The notes beneath the pieces are model-generated. The model was not told the origin of the DNA and made no database searches. It saw only the letters and a program-made list of their open reading frames with translations. Below are positions 42,659 through 51,807 of a DNA stretch of 64,000 nt, in pieces; position 1 is the first letter of the stretch; each line of letters starts with the position of its first letter. The position numbers were made by a program, and so were the translations under genes. The DNA is from JACKDX01 sp964640175. Lineage in GTDB: Bacteria; Myxococcota_A; Polyangia; Polyangiales; GCA-016699535. Location of the stretch: contig CAZXFW010000002.1 in the NCBI GenBank assembly GCA_964640175.1, forward strand, positions 316,738 through 380,737. The letters are read 5' to 3'.

Positions 42659-44227
42659 ATGCAATCCGTATCTAAATCGGCAGCCGTTGTTGGCCTAGGA
42701 ACATTAGCCTCCCGCATTTTAGGCGCACTCAGAGATGCCGTGATTGCTGCCCTGTTCACAGTAAAAGCCACGGATGCCTTTTTCATTGCATTTACCATCC
42801 CCAATTCCTTACGCGTCCTCTTGGGTGAAGGAGCGGTTTCGGCTGCATTTGTGCCTGTATTGAGCGAAGTACGTGAGACCCGCCACGCGGATTACAGTCG
42901 CGTCTTTAACGCCTTAGCGGGAATCATGCTGCTTGTACTTACTGCAACCACTGTATGTGGTGTGGTGTTTGCTCCTGAAATCGTCACTCTCTATGCCGCT
43001 GGTTATTTGGATGATCCTCCTCAGTTTCAATTGACGGTCACGCTCACTCGGTGGGTGTTTCCATACATCTCGTTGGTAGGGCTCAGTGCACTTGTCACCG
43101 CCAGCCTTAACACACTTGGCAAGTTTGCCGTACCTTCATTGGCGCCCATATGGCTCAACGTGGCCCTCATTGTCAGTGCACTGGCGCTACCATCCTGCTT
43201 AGGCTACTGGGATATTCCGGTCATCTTCGCGCTCGCAATAGGCGTCCTGGTGGGCGGTATCCTTCAGGTGGTAAGTCAACTGCCTTGGCTGCATCGGCAA
43301 AAGCTCCTGGGCGTCCCAAGCTTTAATGCAAGAGATCCTGCCGTACGCAAAGCCTTCAAGCTTCTTGTGCCTTTATTGGCCGGATTAGGCGTCTATCAAC
43401 TCAATGTCATGGGCTCACGACTGCTTGCTTCATTCCTTGAAGAAGGCGCTCAAAGCTTTCTTTATTACAGCCAACGGCTTGTGGAAATTCCACAAGGCAT
43501 GATTGCTTTAGCCATCAGTTCGGCTGCATTGCCCACACTAGCGGCTCAACGCAGTCGAGGCGAACATCAGGAAGCAGCAGCCACATTGTCACACGCGCTA
43601 CGCCTGTGCTTGTTTCTCACGTTGCCTGCAACGGTATTTTTTATGGCGTTTGCATATCCCACGGTAAGCGTGTTGTTAGGCCGTGGCCATTTTGACCCTG
43701 TGTATGTCGAACAAACTGCACGGGCTTTGTTTTGGCAAGCCACCGGTATTTGGTCGATCGCCACGATACGCACTATTGTTCCTGCATTCCACTCTCACAA
43801 TGACACCCGCTCTCCTGTTGCAGGAAGTATCGTCAACTTGGTTGTGTTTATTGGTTCTGCACTTTATTTCATGAAATCCATGAGCCATGCAGGCATTGCC
43901 CTGGCTATCAGCCTGGCAGGCATTGCCCAACTCGGAACACTGCTCTTTTTCCTACGCAACCACCCCATGAAAGATGCTTTTCGCGATATGGGCCACAGTG
44001 TATTTAAAATGGTCGTGGCAAGCGTGCTGATGGCGTGCCTTCTGCTTTTAGCCGCACACCGTATCCCTTGGGCCAACGCGGGAAACGATCCATGGAAAAT
44101 CGCCATGTTCGTAATTTGCTCTCTTACCGCATGTGGCGTCTATGTGCTCTCAAGTTGGCTCATCAAAAGCCGTGAGCTAAGAGAGTTCACGAGCGTTTTC
44201 CAGCGTCGAAACACCACAACCCCATGA
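42659..44227 (+). CDS. murJ: MurJ lipid II flippase
   Basis: This is a 522-residue MOP-superfamily membrane protein that moves lipid II across the inner membrane for peptidoglycan synthesis. ATG 42659 was chosen because the conserved N-terminus (KSAAVVGLGTLASRILGALR) begins there. About 14 hydrophobic helices are visible. MurJ motifs include the early VIAALFTVKATDAFFIAFTI segment with LRVLLGEGAVSAAFVPVL, and ALFWQATGIWSIATIRTIVP later. Length is normal. The engB start overlaps its stop by 4 bases, and the phosphoesterase gene overlaps engB in the same way, so the three form a tight operon with the kinase upstream. Confidence 0.95.
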   Translation: MQSVSKSAAVVGLGTLASRILGALRDAVIAALFTVKATDAFFIAFTIPNSLRVLLGEGAVSAAFVPVLSEVRETRHADYSRVFNALAGIMLLVLTATTVCGVVFAPEIVTLYAAGYLDDPPQFQLTVTLTRWVFPYISLVGLSALVTASLNTLGKFAVPSLAPIWLNVALIVSALALPSCLGYWDIPVIFALAIGVLVGGILQVVSQLPWLHRQKLLGVPSFNARDPAVRKAFKLLVPLLAGLGVYQLNVMGSRLLASFLEEGAQSFLYYSQRLVEIPQGMIALAISSAALPTLAAQRSRGEHQEAAATLSHALRLCLFLTLPATVFFMAFAYPTVSVLLGRGHFDPVYVEQTARALFWQATGIWSIATIRTIVPAFHSHNDTRSPVAGSIVNLVVFIGSALYFMKSMSHAGIALAISLAGIAQLGTLLFFLRNHPMKDAFRDMGHSVFKMVVASVLMACLLLLAAHRIPWANAGNDPWKIAMFVICSLTACGVYVLSSWLIKSRELREFTSVFQRRNTTTP

Positions 44228-44853
44228 AAGAACCTGTGCTCAGCGCGGAATTCATTGCCGCATCCACTTCGCTCCTTAACATGCCTCCTCCTCTTTACGC
44301 AGAGGTCGCGTTTGCCGGACGTTCCAATGTTGGAAAATCCAGCCTTATCAATAGCCTCGTGGTACGACGGAATCTTGCACGAACCAGCTCTCGCCCCGGC
44401 CATACACGCACCCTCAATTTCTACCGTGTTCAGACAATTCAAGGCACTATGGATTTTGTCGATCTTCCAGGATACGGCTACGCGAAGCGGAGTAAAACCG
44501 AACGACAGGCTTGGGCAGAGGTGATGCGTGATTTTATGTTTACCCGAAGTAGCCTACGCGCCGTTGCATTGGTGGTTGACATAAGGCGTGAAATGCAAGC
44601 CGAAGAGCAGCAAATTCTTTCTCACTGCCACCGTCATCAAAAGAATCTTGTGCTCATCGCAACCAAAATGGACAAGCTAGCCCCTTCACGTCAGTCGGCA
44701 GCCCTGACGGCCATTCAAAAAAAAACCAAGGTACAGGTGTTTGGCTACAGCGCCGTAACGGCTGTGGGGCGTCTTAACCTATGGAATGCACTACTGACAG
44801 CTGCTGGTCTAGAAAGCCGCAAGGTTGAAGTCCCCTCGGAGTCAAAATCATGA
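44224..44853 (+). CDS. engB: EngB/YsxC ribosome-biogenesis GTPase
   Basis: This is a 209-residue GTP-binding protein of the TrmE-Era-EngA-YihA-Septin group, needed for late 50S assembly. G1 is GRSNVGKSSLIN near residue 36; the SSRPGHTRTLNFY switch region, G3 DLPGYGYAKR and G4 TKMDKL are all intact. Length is typical. The start overlaps the murJ stop (ATGA), and its own stop is overlapped by the next start. An A9 run at 44717-44725 lies within the coding region and could promote slippage, but the frame is intact here. Confidence 0.95.
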   Translation: MKEPVLSAEFIAASTSLLNMPPPLYAEVAFAGRSNVGKSSLINSLVVRRNLARTSSRPGHTRTLNFYRVQTIQGTMDFVDLPGYGYAKRSKTERQAWAEVMRDFMFTRSSLRAVALVVDIRREMQAEEQQILSHCHRHQKNLVLIATKMDKLAPSRQSAALTAIQKKTKVQVFGYSAVTAVGRLNLWNALLTAAGLESRKVEVPSESKS

Positions 44854-45953
44854 AGCTACTGCGCTTAGTGTTGAGCGACCTTCATTTGAGCACAGGCATT
44901 CGTCGTGGCGAACTTAATCCTCTTGAAGATTTTGTTCATGACGATCGTTTTGCCGACTTATTACACTACTACGACGAACTTGCCGGCACAGAAACCACCA
45001 TTGAGTTAATTTTGAACGGCGACATTTTTGATCTCCTCAAAGTGAAGATAGGTAACACGTGGCCGATTGAAGTAACGCCCCAAATCGCAGCAGAAAAACT
45101 GCGCAAATGTCTGGATGGGCATCCTCGTTTCGTCCGAGCGCTGAGGGATTTTTTAGCCAAGGACAATCGGCGCCTCGTGTATCTGCCAGGCAATCATGAC
45201 TTGGACATGTGGTTTACCGCGCCTCAAGAACTTTTCCTGCGCTATATCGCCCCTGGTGAAAAAGCAGCTCGAGTGCGCTTCATCACTGAAAACGATACGT
45301 ATTATCTACCTGAAGGCATTCAGATCCGTCACGGACATCAACTTGAGCGCATCCACCGCGTGGATTATGCCCATATGATACGCAAAACCAAAGACGGCAC
45401 CGAAGTCCTCAACTTACCATGGGGAAGCATTTGGATTCTTGAAGTGATGAATCCCGCCAAAGAACAGCGCAGTCATATTGATCGTGTGCAGCCCTTCCGG
45501 CGTTTTCTCATGGGAGGGCTACTTTTCGACAGTAGATTCGCACTTCGGTTTTTGTTTTCATCAACGGTGCATTTCATCCGCCATCGAATCTTTACCATTC
45601 ATGTATGGAAAGAACGCCTACGTAACTTTACGAAGATTCTTCGTGAAGAAATCTTCTCCATCGGGACTTACGATGAATCTGCCATTAACGTCCTTCAGCA
45701 ACTTCGGGGAGTACACACGTTAATTGTCGGACACAGCCATGGCCCACGTTTTCTTTCGTTGCCCCAAGGCAAGGTTCTTGTAAATACCGGCACATGGATC
45801 CGAATGATCAACATCGACCTACAACACCTTGGACAAAACAGCGGATTGACCTACGCCATCATTGAATACGACGATGAAGGGCACCCTCGTACAAGCCTCA
45901 TGCGGTGGTTCGGAAGAAACGTGCCCTGCGAAGCCATTCCGTACGCAGACTGA
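44850..45953 (+). CDS. Calcineurin-like metallophosphoesterase, UDP-2,3-diacylglucosamine hydrolase-like
   Basis: This is a 367-residue enzyme. The two-metal phosphoesterase motifs appear in order: SDLHLS near residue 9, NGDIFDLL, LPGNHDLDMWF, a single-His segment (IRHGHQLERIH), and VGHSHGPRF near the end. This layout fits the LpxH/UDP-2,3-diacylglucosamine pyrophosphatase-like family, which cleaves a lipid A precursor. The protein is about 120 residues longer than LpxH, with an inserted helical region near 190-260, so the substrate may differ. It overlaps engB by 4 bases and closes the operon. The 277-bp gap that follows holds the T2SS promoter. Confidence 0.8.
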   Translation: MKLLRLVLSDLHLSTGIRRGELNPLEDFVHDDRFADLLHYYDELAGTETTIELILNGDIFDLLKVKIGNTWPIEVTPQIAAEKLRKCLDGHPRFVRALRDFLAKDNRRLVYLPGNHDLDMWFTAPQELFLRYIAPGEKAARVRFITENDTYYLPEGIQIRHGHQLERIHRVDYAHMIRKTKDGTEVLNLPWGSIWILEVMNPAKEQRSHIDRVQPFRRFLMGGLLFDSRFALRFLFSSTVHFIRHRIFTIHVWKERLRNFTKILREEIFSIGTYDESAINVLQQLRGVHTLIVGHSHGPRFLSLPQGKVLVNTGTWIRMINIDLQHLGQNSGLTYAIIEYDDEGHPRTSLMRWFGRNVPCEAIPYAD

Positions 45954-46185
45954 GCCAAAGCTCAAGCTGTAAGGTCGTGTGCCATTTTGTCAATTTCTAC
46001 CGCAGCCATCAAAGAGATCTGCCACCTTGTCTTTTCTCGGAGATAGGGGGCCATTTCATGCGTGGGCTGAGCTTTTGAGAACACAGCGAGTTTACCATTG
46101 TAACATATTGTTTTTACTGAATTATATGAACAAGCCCTTTCTGAGTTCTGCGCCCGCCGGCTCTCTTTAGAAGGCAAAGAAACTT

Positions 46186-46201
46186 TGGCACGACCATTGC
46201 T
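46186..46201 (+). promoter_or_regulatory. Sigma-54 promoter of the type II secretion operon
   Basis: TGGCACGACCATTGCT matches the sigma-54 consensus TGGCACR-N4-TTGCW at every fixed position. The predicted start point is near 46212, leaving a leader of about 19 bases before GTG 46231. Nothing matching a good -35/-10 pair was noticed between the previous stop (45953) and this site. Two ATTGT words exactly 10 bp apart (46097-46101, 46107-46111) lie about 110 bp upstream and could be activator contacts. Confidence 0.75.
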
Positions 46202-46230
46202 ATCCTCTTATAAGAACCAGCAAGTGAATC

Positions 46231-47226
46231 GTGCGTTTTCATTTACATCAACAACACGTCGTTTTTGCAATCGTGGCCCTGAGCTTCGTGCTCAGCGCGA
46301 TGCTATTTGCCCATGGCTGTACACGTATTCTTGCGGCTCAAGTGATCACCCTCGATCCCGCCATTCAAGCAGCCCGCCCTACGTTACGTGCTGCACTCCG
46401 GTCACGCCAGCTTTCAGCCGGTGCCGAAGCGCCCAAAGATCCCAAGGTTGTCCTCAAGCGTAATATCTTTGATTCCGTGCTAGGCCCGATGGATCAAGCC
46501 CCTGTGGACGCCTGGATGGACGAAGCTGCTGCAATCGATCCTAATGCTCCCCCCCCGCCATGCGATGGGGGCCTAAAGCTTGTGGGTGCCTATGCCATTC
46601 CCAAATTGCCTGAATACTCATTTGCAGCCATTAGCAGTGGCGGAAGTGGCCTTCTATACCGCCAAGGCATGTCGATTGATGGACGTATCGTCGCTGAAAT
46701 CACTCCGGAAGCGGTATACCTAAGCAAAGGAAGTGGCGGGCTATGCTCTTTATCGATGTTTGCATCCACTCAAGGGGGCCATTCCCCTAGCATGGTCACA
46801 AGCGCCATCCCTCCTAGCGCTGGACTCGGAGTCGATAGATCACTCAACGCAAGTGGTTCAGATATTGCCGCCATGGATCTTCAGCAAGGGATAGAAAAAC
46901 TGAGCGATACCTCTTACAACATCAATCGTAGCCTGGTGGACAAACTTTTAGAAAATCAATCTGCTCTGATGCGAGCCGCACGAATCACCCCTATCAAAGA
47001 AGGAGACCGGGTCAGTGGAGTTAAATTGTCGTCGATCCGGCCTAACACATTGCTTTCCACAATTGGGCTAACAAATGGCGACGTACTTCGCACCATTAAC
47101 GGCTTTGACATGGCTGACCCAAGCGCCGCGCTTCAAGCCTATGCGCGACTACGAAATGAAAGCAACCTCACAGTTTCTATCTTGCGTAACGGTGCGCCAG
47201 TCACTTTAACTTATAACATTCGATAG
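46231..47226 (+). CDS. gspC: Type II secretion inner-membrane protein GspC
   Basis: This is a 331-residue protein. GTG 46231 opens a short basic cytoplasmic tail, then one transmembrane helix near residues 8-30. The HR domain that contacts secretin GspD spans about 70-185 (VLKRNIFDSVLGP, GGLKLVGAYAIPKLPEYSFA). A PDZ domain ends the protein (about 250-331; GVKLSSIRPNTLLSTIGLTN followed by GDVLRTINGFDM). GspC connects the inner-membrane platform to the outer-membrane secretin. It is the first gene behind a sigma-54 promoter and ends 4 bp before gspD. A C8 run at 46549-46556 in a Pro-rich stretch is slippage-prone; a shift there would remove HR and PDZ. Confidence 0.93.
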   Translation: MRFHLHQQHVVFAIVALSFVLSAMLFAHGCTRILAAQVITLDPAIQAARPTLRAALRSRQLSAGAEAPKDPKVVLKRNIFDSVLGPMDQAPVDAWMDEAAAIDPNAPPPPCDGGLKLVGAYAIPKLPEYSFAAISSGGSGLLYRQGMSIDGRIVAEITPEAVYLSKGSGGLCSLSMFASTQGGHSPSMVTSAIPPSAGLGVDRSLNASGSDIAAMDLQQGIEKLSDTSYNINRSLVDKLLENQSALMRAARITPIKEGDRVSGVKLSSIRPNTLLSTIGLTNGDVLRTINGFDMADPSAALQAYARLRNESNLTVSILRNGAPVTLTYNIR

Positions 47227-47230
47227 CATT

Positions 47231-50065
47231 ATGCCCAGGGATAACCTTTTAGTTTCACAGAGTTCCGAATCCACGCCTGGTACAACACCACGTATGCAAG
47301 CCAAGTCACTGCTGATCCGAGCGACATGTAGTTGGTTGGCTCTCTCACTTGTTTATACTCCGATCGCCTGGACTCAACCAAAGCCAGAGGCTCAACCTGA
47401 GGAAACACCACCCCCGTCTTCTCGCCGCCGTATTCCGACTCAACGTATACCCATACCACTTCCACAACGCCCCTTTACGCCGTCTAGCCCATCTGTACCG
47501 AAAGCACCCCCTTCAGTCCCACCGTCCTCTGCCGCACCCGCGCCACCTCCATCCGCGCCACCTCCATCCGCGGCTCCTACTGACAGGCCCCAAACACCTG
47601 CCAACATTCCTACAGAAATCAAACCGTTTGAAACCGGAATTGAATTCAAAGCCACCCCCCCAGGAACGCGCATCACCTTTAATCTGGAGGATGCTGGACT
47701 GACCGAGCTCGTACGCCTCATTTCTCAAATCACCGGACGCCGATTTATTCTGCCTAGCAAAACACGGGAGATCAAAGCAACCGTGTTTGCTCCTACACAA
47801 GTCACCGCCGCAGAAGCCTATCAAGCATTCCTTTCGATCTTAGAGATCAACGGCTTATCGATCGTCCCTGCTGGCCGCTATCTCAAGATTGTAGAGACCG
47901 CAGGCATCGAAAAGCAACCTCTCAGGACCTACGTGCCAGGTGAAGCCACGCCTGCCGATGATCGCTACATCACGCGCATGCATCGTCTTGAAAACGTATC
48001 TGCGGAGGACACCGCGCAGCTTTTGGGACGGTTTAGTTCAAGCGAAGGTAGCATCACTGCGTACGCTCCCACGAACACGCTGATTATCACAGATACCGGA
48101 TCCAACATCCGACGCATGATGAGTATCTTGGAAAACATCGATGTCCCAAGAACCGGCGAACAAATCTGGATCGAGCCTGTATTTTATGCCAACGCCTCGG
48201 ATCTTGCAGCGACGCTGAACGAGATGTTTCCCGCAGGGCAAACCACCAGCGCGCGAAGCCCTACCCCAAGTTCCAGTGCTGCACCTACTGGCTCACTCGG
48301 CACACGATCCACCCGCACGACGGGAGAGTCAGGTCCAACAACCATTGGCTCACGCGCAGGAGAGACACGCGTGACGAAAATTCTCGCGGATGAACGCTCA
48401 AATTCTCTCATCATCGTAGCAACAGAACAAGCCTACATGCGTATGTTGGAAATCATCCGCGAGCTCGATAAGTCTTTTGAGGGTGAGGGACGCATTCACA
48501 TCCATCAGTTGCAACATGGAGATGCAGAACAGATTGCAAAAACATTGAGCGAACTTGCAGGCAGTGGCGGCAGACCCGCACGCGGCAGCAAAGGTGGCGA
48601 TGCATCGGGTGGAGGAGCGCCTGCTACTTCAGCGGAATTTGAAGGGCAAATTCGAGTAACAGCTCATCCCGCCAACAATGCATTAGTCATCACGGCGTCG
48701 ATGCACGACTATGTGACGCTTCGCCCTATTATTGAAAAATTAGATCAACGACGCCGACAGGTGTTCATCGAAGCTGTGATCATGGATTTGACGATTGATC
48801 GTTCACGCCAGCTCGGAGTTGCTTTTCATGGAGGCATTGAAAACCAACCCACCGATGGCTCGGTAAGCATCCTGGGTTGGCAAGCCACCAAAACGGTTAC
48901 CTTTGACCCTACGCTTTTGACAGGGCTTGCGGTAGGTGTGCGCGGACAAGAAGTCCCTACTGCCCAGGCGCTTGGCATGAACCTTCCAGCATTTGGTGTT
49001 GCGTTGAATGCAATGGCCACTTCTTCCGACGCCAATATTCTCGCCACACCACATTTAATTGCCATGGATAATGAAGAAGCCGAAATCAGTATTGGCGAAA
49101 ACGTACCTTTGCAAACGTCGGGTTTCAGTGGGCTGAATACCGCTGCATTGCTAGGCGCCGCCGGAAGCCAACAGAGCGCTACAGGTAGCCTACCGCTTGG
49201 TGGACTTGGCGGCATGTCATTTGGAGCTGCGCCTCGGCAGGATGTTGGAACGACTGTTCGCATTACACCACACATCAACGATGACAATGAAATTCGGTTG
49301 GAGATCCAAGAAGAAATCTCCGAAGCTGGAGCCTCTACAGAAGGCAGCTTGGGAGTACGCTCCATCACCAAGCGCACTGCAAAGACGCAGCTTGCTGTAC
49401 GCGATCAGGAAACTGTGGTGATTGGGGGTCTCATGCGAGACACGATGGCGACCTCAGAAACAAAGATACCGATTTTAGGCGATATTCCTCTACTCGGAGC
49501 GCTGTTTCGAGACACCAAGAGGCAAACCCGCAAGTCCAACCTACTTCTGTTTCTTACGCCTTACGTCGTACGTCAGCCTTCTGACTTGCGCGCCATCTTT
49601 GAGCGAAAAATGCGGGAGCGGCAGGAGTTTTTGGATCGCTATGTCGTCTTTAACGAAGAAGACTACACCCCGCCGATTGACTACTCCCGTACGCGCGGAC
49701 TGTTTGCTCAAATGATCAATGAAATTACCGCCATTGAAGAAGAACATCGCCTCTATAAGGAGGCCACCACCAAGCCACAGCTCGAACATACGCCCCGTTC
49801 ACCGTTAGGAGCGGCAGAACCTTCTTCTTCTCAGGAATCCCACAGTACATTTGTGATTGGGCCTGAAGGAGAAGAACTAAGCCCTGAAGCAGAAGAGTCT
49901 CGTCCCAGCGGTTCGCCTTTAAGTGAACCTCAAAGTCCCACGGGAGAGCCCACGCCACCACCCATCGTTCCACTCTTACGCCAAAACAGTTCGGAGGGAT
50001 CATCCGCACCACCTCCGCCCGCACCACCACCTACCGAGGAAAGCAATGCCGGAGTTTCTCAGTGA
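47231..50065 (+). CDS. gspD: Type II secretion outer-membrane secretin GspD
   Basis: This is a 944-residue secretin forming the outer-membrane pore. A later ATG at 47294 gives a cleaner signal peptide (MQAKSLLIRATCSWLALSLV) and may be the true start; neither has a clear ribosome site. After a Pro-rich linker come N0 (about 140-215; FNLEDAGLTELVRLISQITG), N1, N2 and N3 repeats. N2-N3 carry Gly/Ser/Thr-rich loops. The secretin core is typical: VPLQTSGFSG, GTTVRITPHINDDNEIRLEI and VIGGLMRDTMATSETKIPIL followed by GDIPLLGALFR. The C-terminal 110 residues are acidic and Pro-rich, perhaps for anchoring. gspE overlaps its end by 20 bases. Confidence 0.95.
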   Translation: MPRDNLLVSQSSESTPGTTPRMQAKSLLIRATCSWLALSLVYTPIAWTQPKPEAQPEETPPPSSRRRIPTQRIPIPLPQRPFTPSSPSVPKAPPSVPPSSAAPAPPPSAPPPSAAPTDRPQTPANIPTEIKPFETGIEFKATPPGTRITFNLEDAGLTELVRLISQITGRRFILPSKTREIKATVFAPTQVTAAEAYQAFLSILEINGLSIVPAGRYLKIVETAGIEKQPLRTYVPGEATPADDRYITRMHRLENVSAEDTAQLLGRFSSSEGSITAYAPTNTLIITDTGSNIRRMMSILENIDVPRTGEQIWIEPVFYANASDLAATLNEMFPAGQTTSARSPTPSSSAAPTGSLGTRSTRTTGESGPTTIGSRAGETRVTKILADERSNSLIIVATEQAYMRMLEIIRELDKSFEGEGRIHIHQLQHGDAEQIAKTLSELAGSGGRPARGSKGGDASGGGAPATSAEFEGQIRVTAHPANNALVITASMHDYVTLRPIIEKLDQRRRQVFIEAVIMDLTIDRSRQLGVAFHGGIENQPTDGSVSILGWQATKTVTFDPTLLTGLAVGVRGQEVPTAQALGMNLPAFGVALNAMATSSDANILATPHLIAMDNEEAEISIGENVPLQTSGFSGLNTAALLGAAGSQQSATGSLPLGGLGGMSFGAAPRQDVGTTVRITPHINDDNEIRLEIQEEISEAGASTEGSLGVRSITKRTAKTQLAVRDQETVVIGGLMRDTMATSETKIPILGDIPLLGALFRDTKRQTRKSNLLLFLTPYVVRQPSDLRAIFERKMRERQEFLDRYVVFNEEDYTPPIDYSRTRGLFAQMINEITAIEEEHRLYKEATTKPQLEHTPRSPLGAAEPSSSQESHSTFVIGPEGEELSPEAEESRPSGSPLSEPQSPTGEPTPPPIVPLLRQNSSEGSSAPPPPAPPPTEESNAGVSQ
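47540..47569 (+). repeat. 15-bp tandem repeat in the Pro-rich linker of gspD
   Basis: GCGCCACCTCCATCC occurs twice in tandem (47540-47554, 47555-47569), coding for repeated Ala-Pro-Pro-Pro-Ser units. Repeat number could vary without a frame change, altering linker length. Confidence 0.8.
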
Positions 50066-51803
50066 GCTGCTACTACGCCGGGGTGCTATTTCTGCAGACC
50101 GGCTTCAAGAAGCTGCCCTAATTGCAGAAAAAAAAGGCAGTCCTCTTGCTGATATCCTGATCGACAGTCGACTCATGGATGAAAAGCAGCTCCTTGAAAT
50201 TCTGGCAATGGAATTAGGGATACCTGTGATCGAACAGATCAAAATTGAAGAGATTCCCGCGGACTTAATCAAATCTATTCCCATCGCTTTTGCTCGTCAG
50301 CACCGTCTTCTGCCCATCTACGAACGTGAAGGCGTGGTGCATGTTGCAATGGCCAACCCCACGGAGCTCGCGCCCCTTGATGATCTGCGTGTGTTACTAG
50401 GCAAGCCCACCCTGTCCGTTGCCGCACTGCACGATACTATCATCGATGCCATCAACCGCGTTTATGAACGCAAAGACGAGACAGCGCTTGCGGAAGCCAA
50501 AGACGGGAAAGAGCGGGAGGAAGAACTACAAGATTTGATTGACATGACCGATGAAGCGCCGGTCATACGTTGGGTAAACAACGTGTTTTATCACGCAGTG
50601 CGTGATCGTGTATCTGACATTCACATCGAGCCGTCTGACAACGAAGTCGTTGTACGCTATCGAATTGACGGTCAGCTTTACCCTGTACGAAGTGCACACA
50701 AAGGCTTCCTTTCCTCCATTGTAAGCCGCGTGAAGATTGAAGCAGGGCTCAATATTGCTGAAAAGCGTCTCCCTCAAGACGGACGCATCACTAAAAAAAT
50801 TGCAGGCAAGCTTGTGGATGTCCGTGTGTCTACCATTCCCACCTCACGAGGCGAACGCATCGTCATGCGTTTGCTTGATAAAGCACAAGTCTTACTCGAT
50901 TTACCAGATCTTGGGTTTGATCCAGCTCAATTGTCATTGACGGAGTCACTCATCGATCGACCCGATGGCATTATCTTAGTCACAGGTCCCACAGGATCTG
51001 GAAAAACCACAACCCTTTATGCATGTCTCAACAAACTGAATCGACCGGGAGTTAATCTCCTCACCGTCGAGGATCCCGTCGAATACGAACTCCGTGGCAT
51101 TGGTCAAATGCAAATTCAGCCAAAGATTGGACTGACTTTTGCGTCCGGTCTACGTAGTTTTTTACGTCAAGACCCGGATGTGATCATGGTAGGCGAGATC
51201 CGTGATCATGAGACAGCAGAAATTGCCATCCATGCGTCACTGACGGGCCATCTAGTGCTTTCCACTCTGCATACCAACGATGCAGCAGGTGCGGTGACAC
51301 GCTTGGCAGAGATGGGCGTGCAGTCTTTCCATATTTCTTCCACATTACTTGCAGTGTTGGCACAACGGCTCGTGCGACGTCTTTGCCTTCAATGCCGCCA
51401 GCTTTACCGCCCAAGCAGCGAAGAAGTACGTGCATTGGGAATCAATCCCGATCTTGTTGCAACTGAAACCAATCCCTCCATTAACCTCTCCTCTCTCCAC
51501 GCCGAATCCATCACATCACGGGTGCGACCCTCCGCCGAAGGAGCTACTTTCTATAAGGCTGTGGGATGCGAATCGTGTGCGGGCACAGGATACCGTGGTC
51601 GACTCGGTATCTATGAACTCTTAGTAGTAGACGAGGCCATCCGACGCGAAATCAACAGCAGTAGTGATTCAAAAGCGATTCATCGTATCGCTGTCCAACG
51701 AGGAATGCGCTCCTTGCGAGAAGATGGCGGCCGACAAGTCCTCGCAGGACAAACCAGTATCGAAGAAGTTCTAGCAGCCACCCAAGCGGGAGAACTGGAG
51801 TGA
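50046..51803 (+). CDS. gspE: Type II secretion ATPase GspE
   Basis: This is a 585-residue hexameric ATPase that powers pseudopilus assembly. ATG 50046 is set by GAGGAA (50036-50041); a longer in-frame start at 49923 would sit well inside gspD and encode a His/Pro-rich non-homologous stretch. The N-terminal T2SSE_N domain spans about 1-150. The motor domain has Walker A GPTGSGKTTT near 314, an Asp box (TVEDPVEYEL), Walker B DPDVIMVGEIRD and a His box (GHLVLSTLHTNDA). The zinc site CLQC near 449, with GCESCAG near 508, fits GspE or PilB; the operon decides for GspE. About 40 Ser-rich residues separate the two Cys pairs. Confidence 0.95.
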   Translation: MPEFLSELLLRRGAISADRLQEAALIAEKKGSPLADILIDSRLMDEKQLLEILAMELGIPVIEQIKIEEIPADLIKSIPIAFARQHRLLPIYEREGVVHVAMANPTELAPLDDLRVLLGKPTLSVAALHDTIIDAINRVYERKDETALAEAKDGKEREEELQDLIDMTDEAPVIRWVNNVFYHAVRDRVSDIHIEPSDNEVVVRYRIDGQLYPVRSAHKGFLSSIVSRVKIEAGLNIAEKRLPQDGRITKKIAGKLVDVRVSTIPTSRGERIVMRLLDKAQVLLDLPDLGFDPAQLSLTESLIDRPDGIILVTGPTGSGKTTTLYACLNKLNRPGVNLLTVEDPVEYELRGIGQMQIQPKIGLTFASGLRSFLRQDPDVIMVGEIRDHETAEIAIHASLTGHLVLSTLHTNDAAGAVTRLAEMGVQSFHISSTLLAVLAQRLVRRLCLQCRQLYRPSSEEVRALGINPDLVATETNPSINLSSLHAESITSRVRPSAEGATFYKAVGCESCAGTGYRGRLGIYELLVVDEAIRREINSSSDSKAIHRIAVQRGMRSLREDGGRQVLAGQTSIEEVLAATQAGELE

Positions 51804-51807
51804 TCTT

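Noticed and set aside
44717..44725. A9 run in engB as a programmed frameshift
   Set aside because: The full EngB protein is encoded in one frame and ends normally; no alternative product in another frame looks meaningful.
45962..46177. A 71-codon minus-strand frame after the phosphoesterase gene
   Set aside because: No recognisable domain, no convincing ribosome site, and it fills the region expected to hold activator sites for the gsp promoter. A real small gene cannot be fully excluded.
49923..50045. Longer N-terminus for GspE
   Set aside because: It would lie inside gspD in another frame and encode a His/Pro-rich stretch unlike GspE; ATG 50046 has GAGGAA just upstream.
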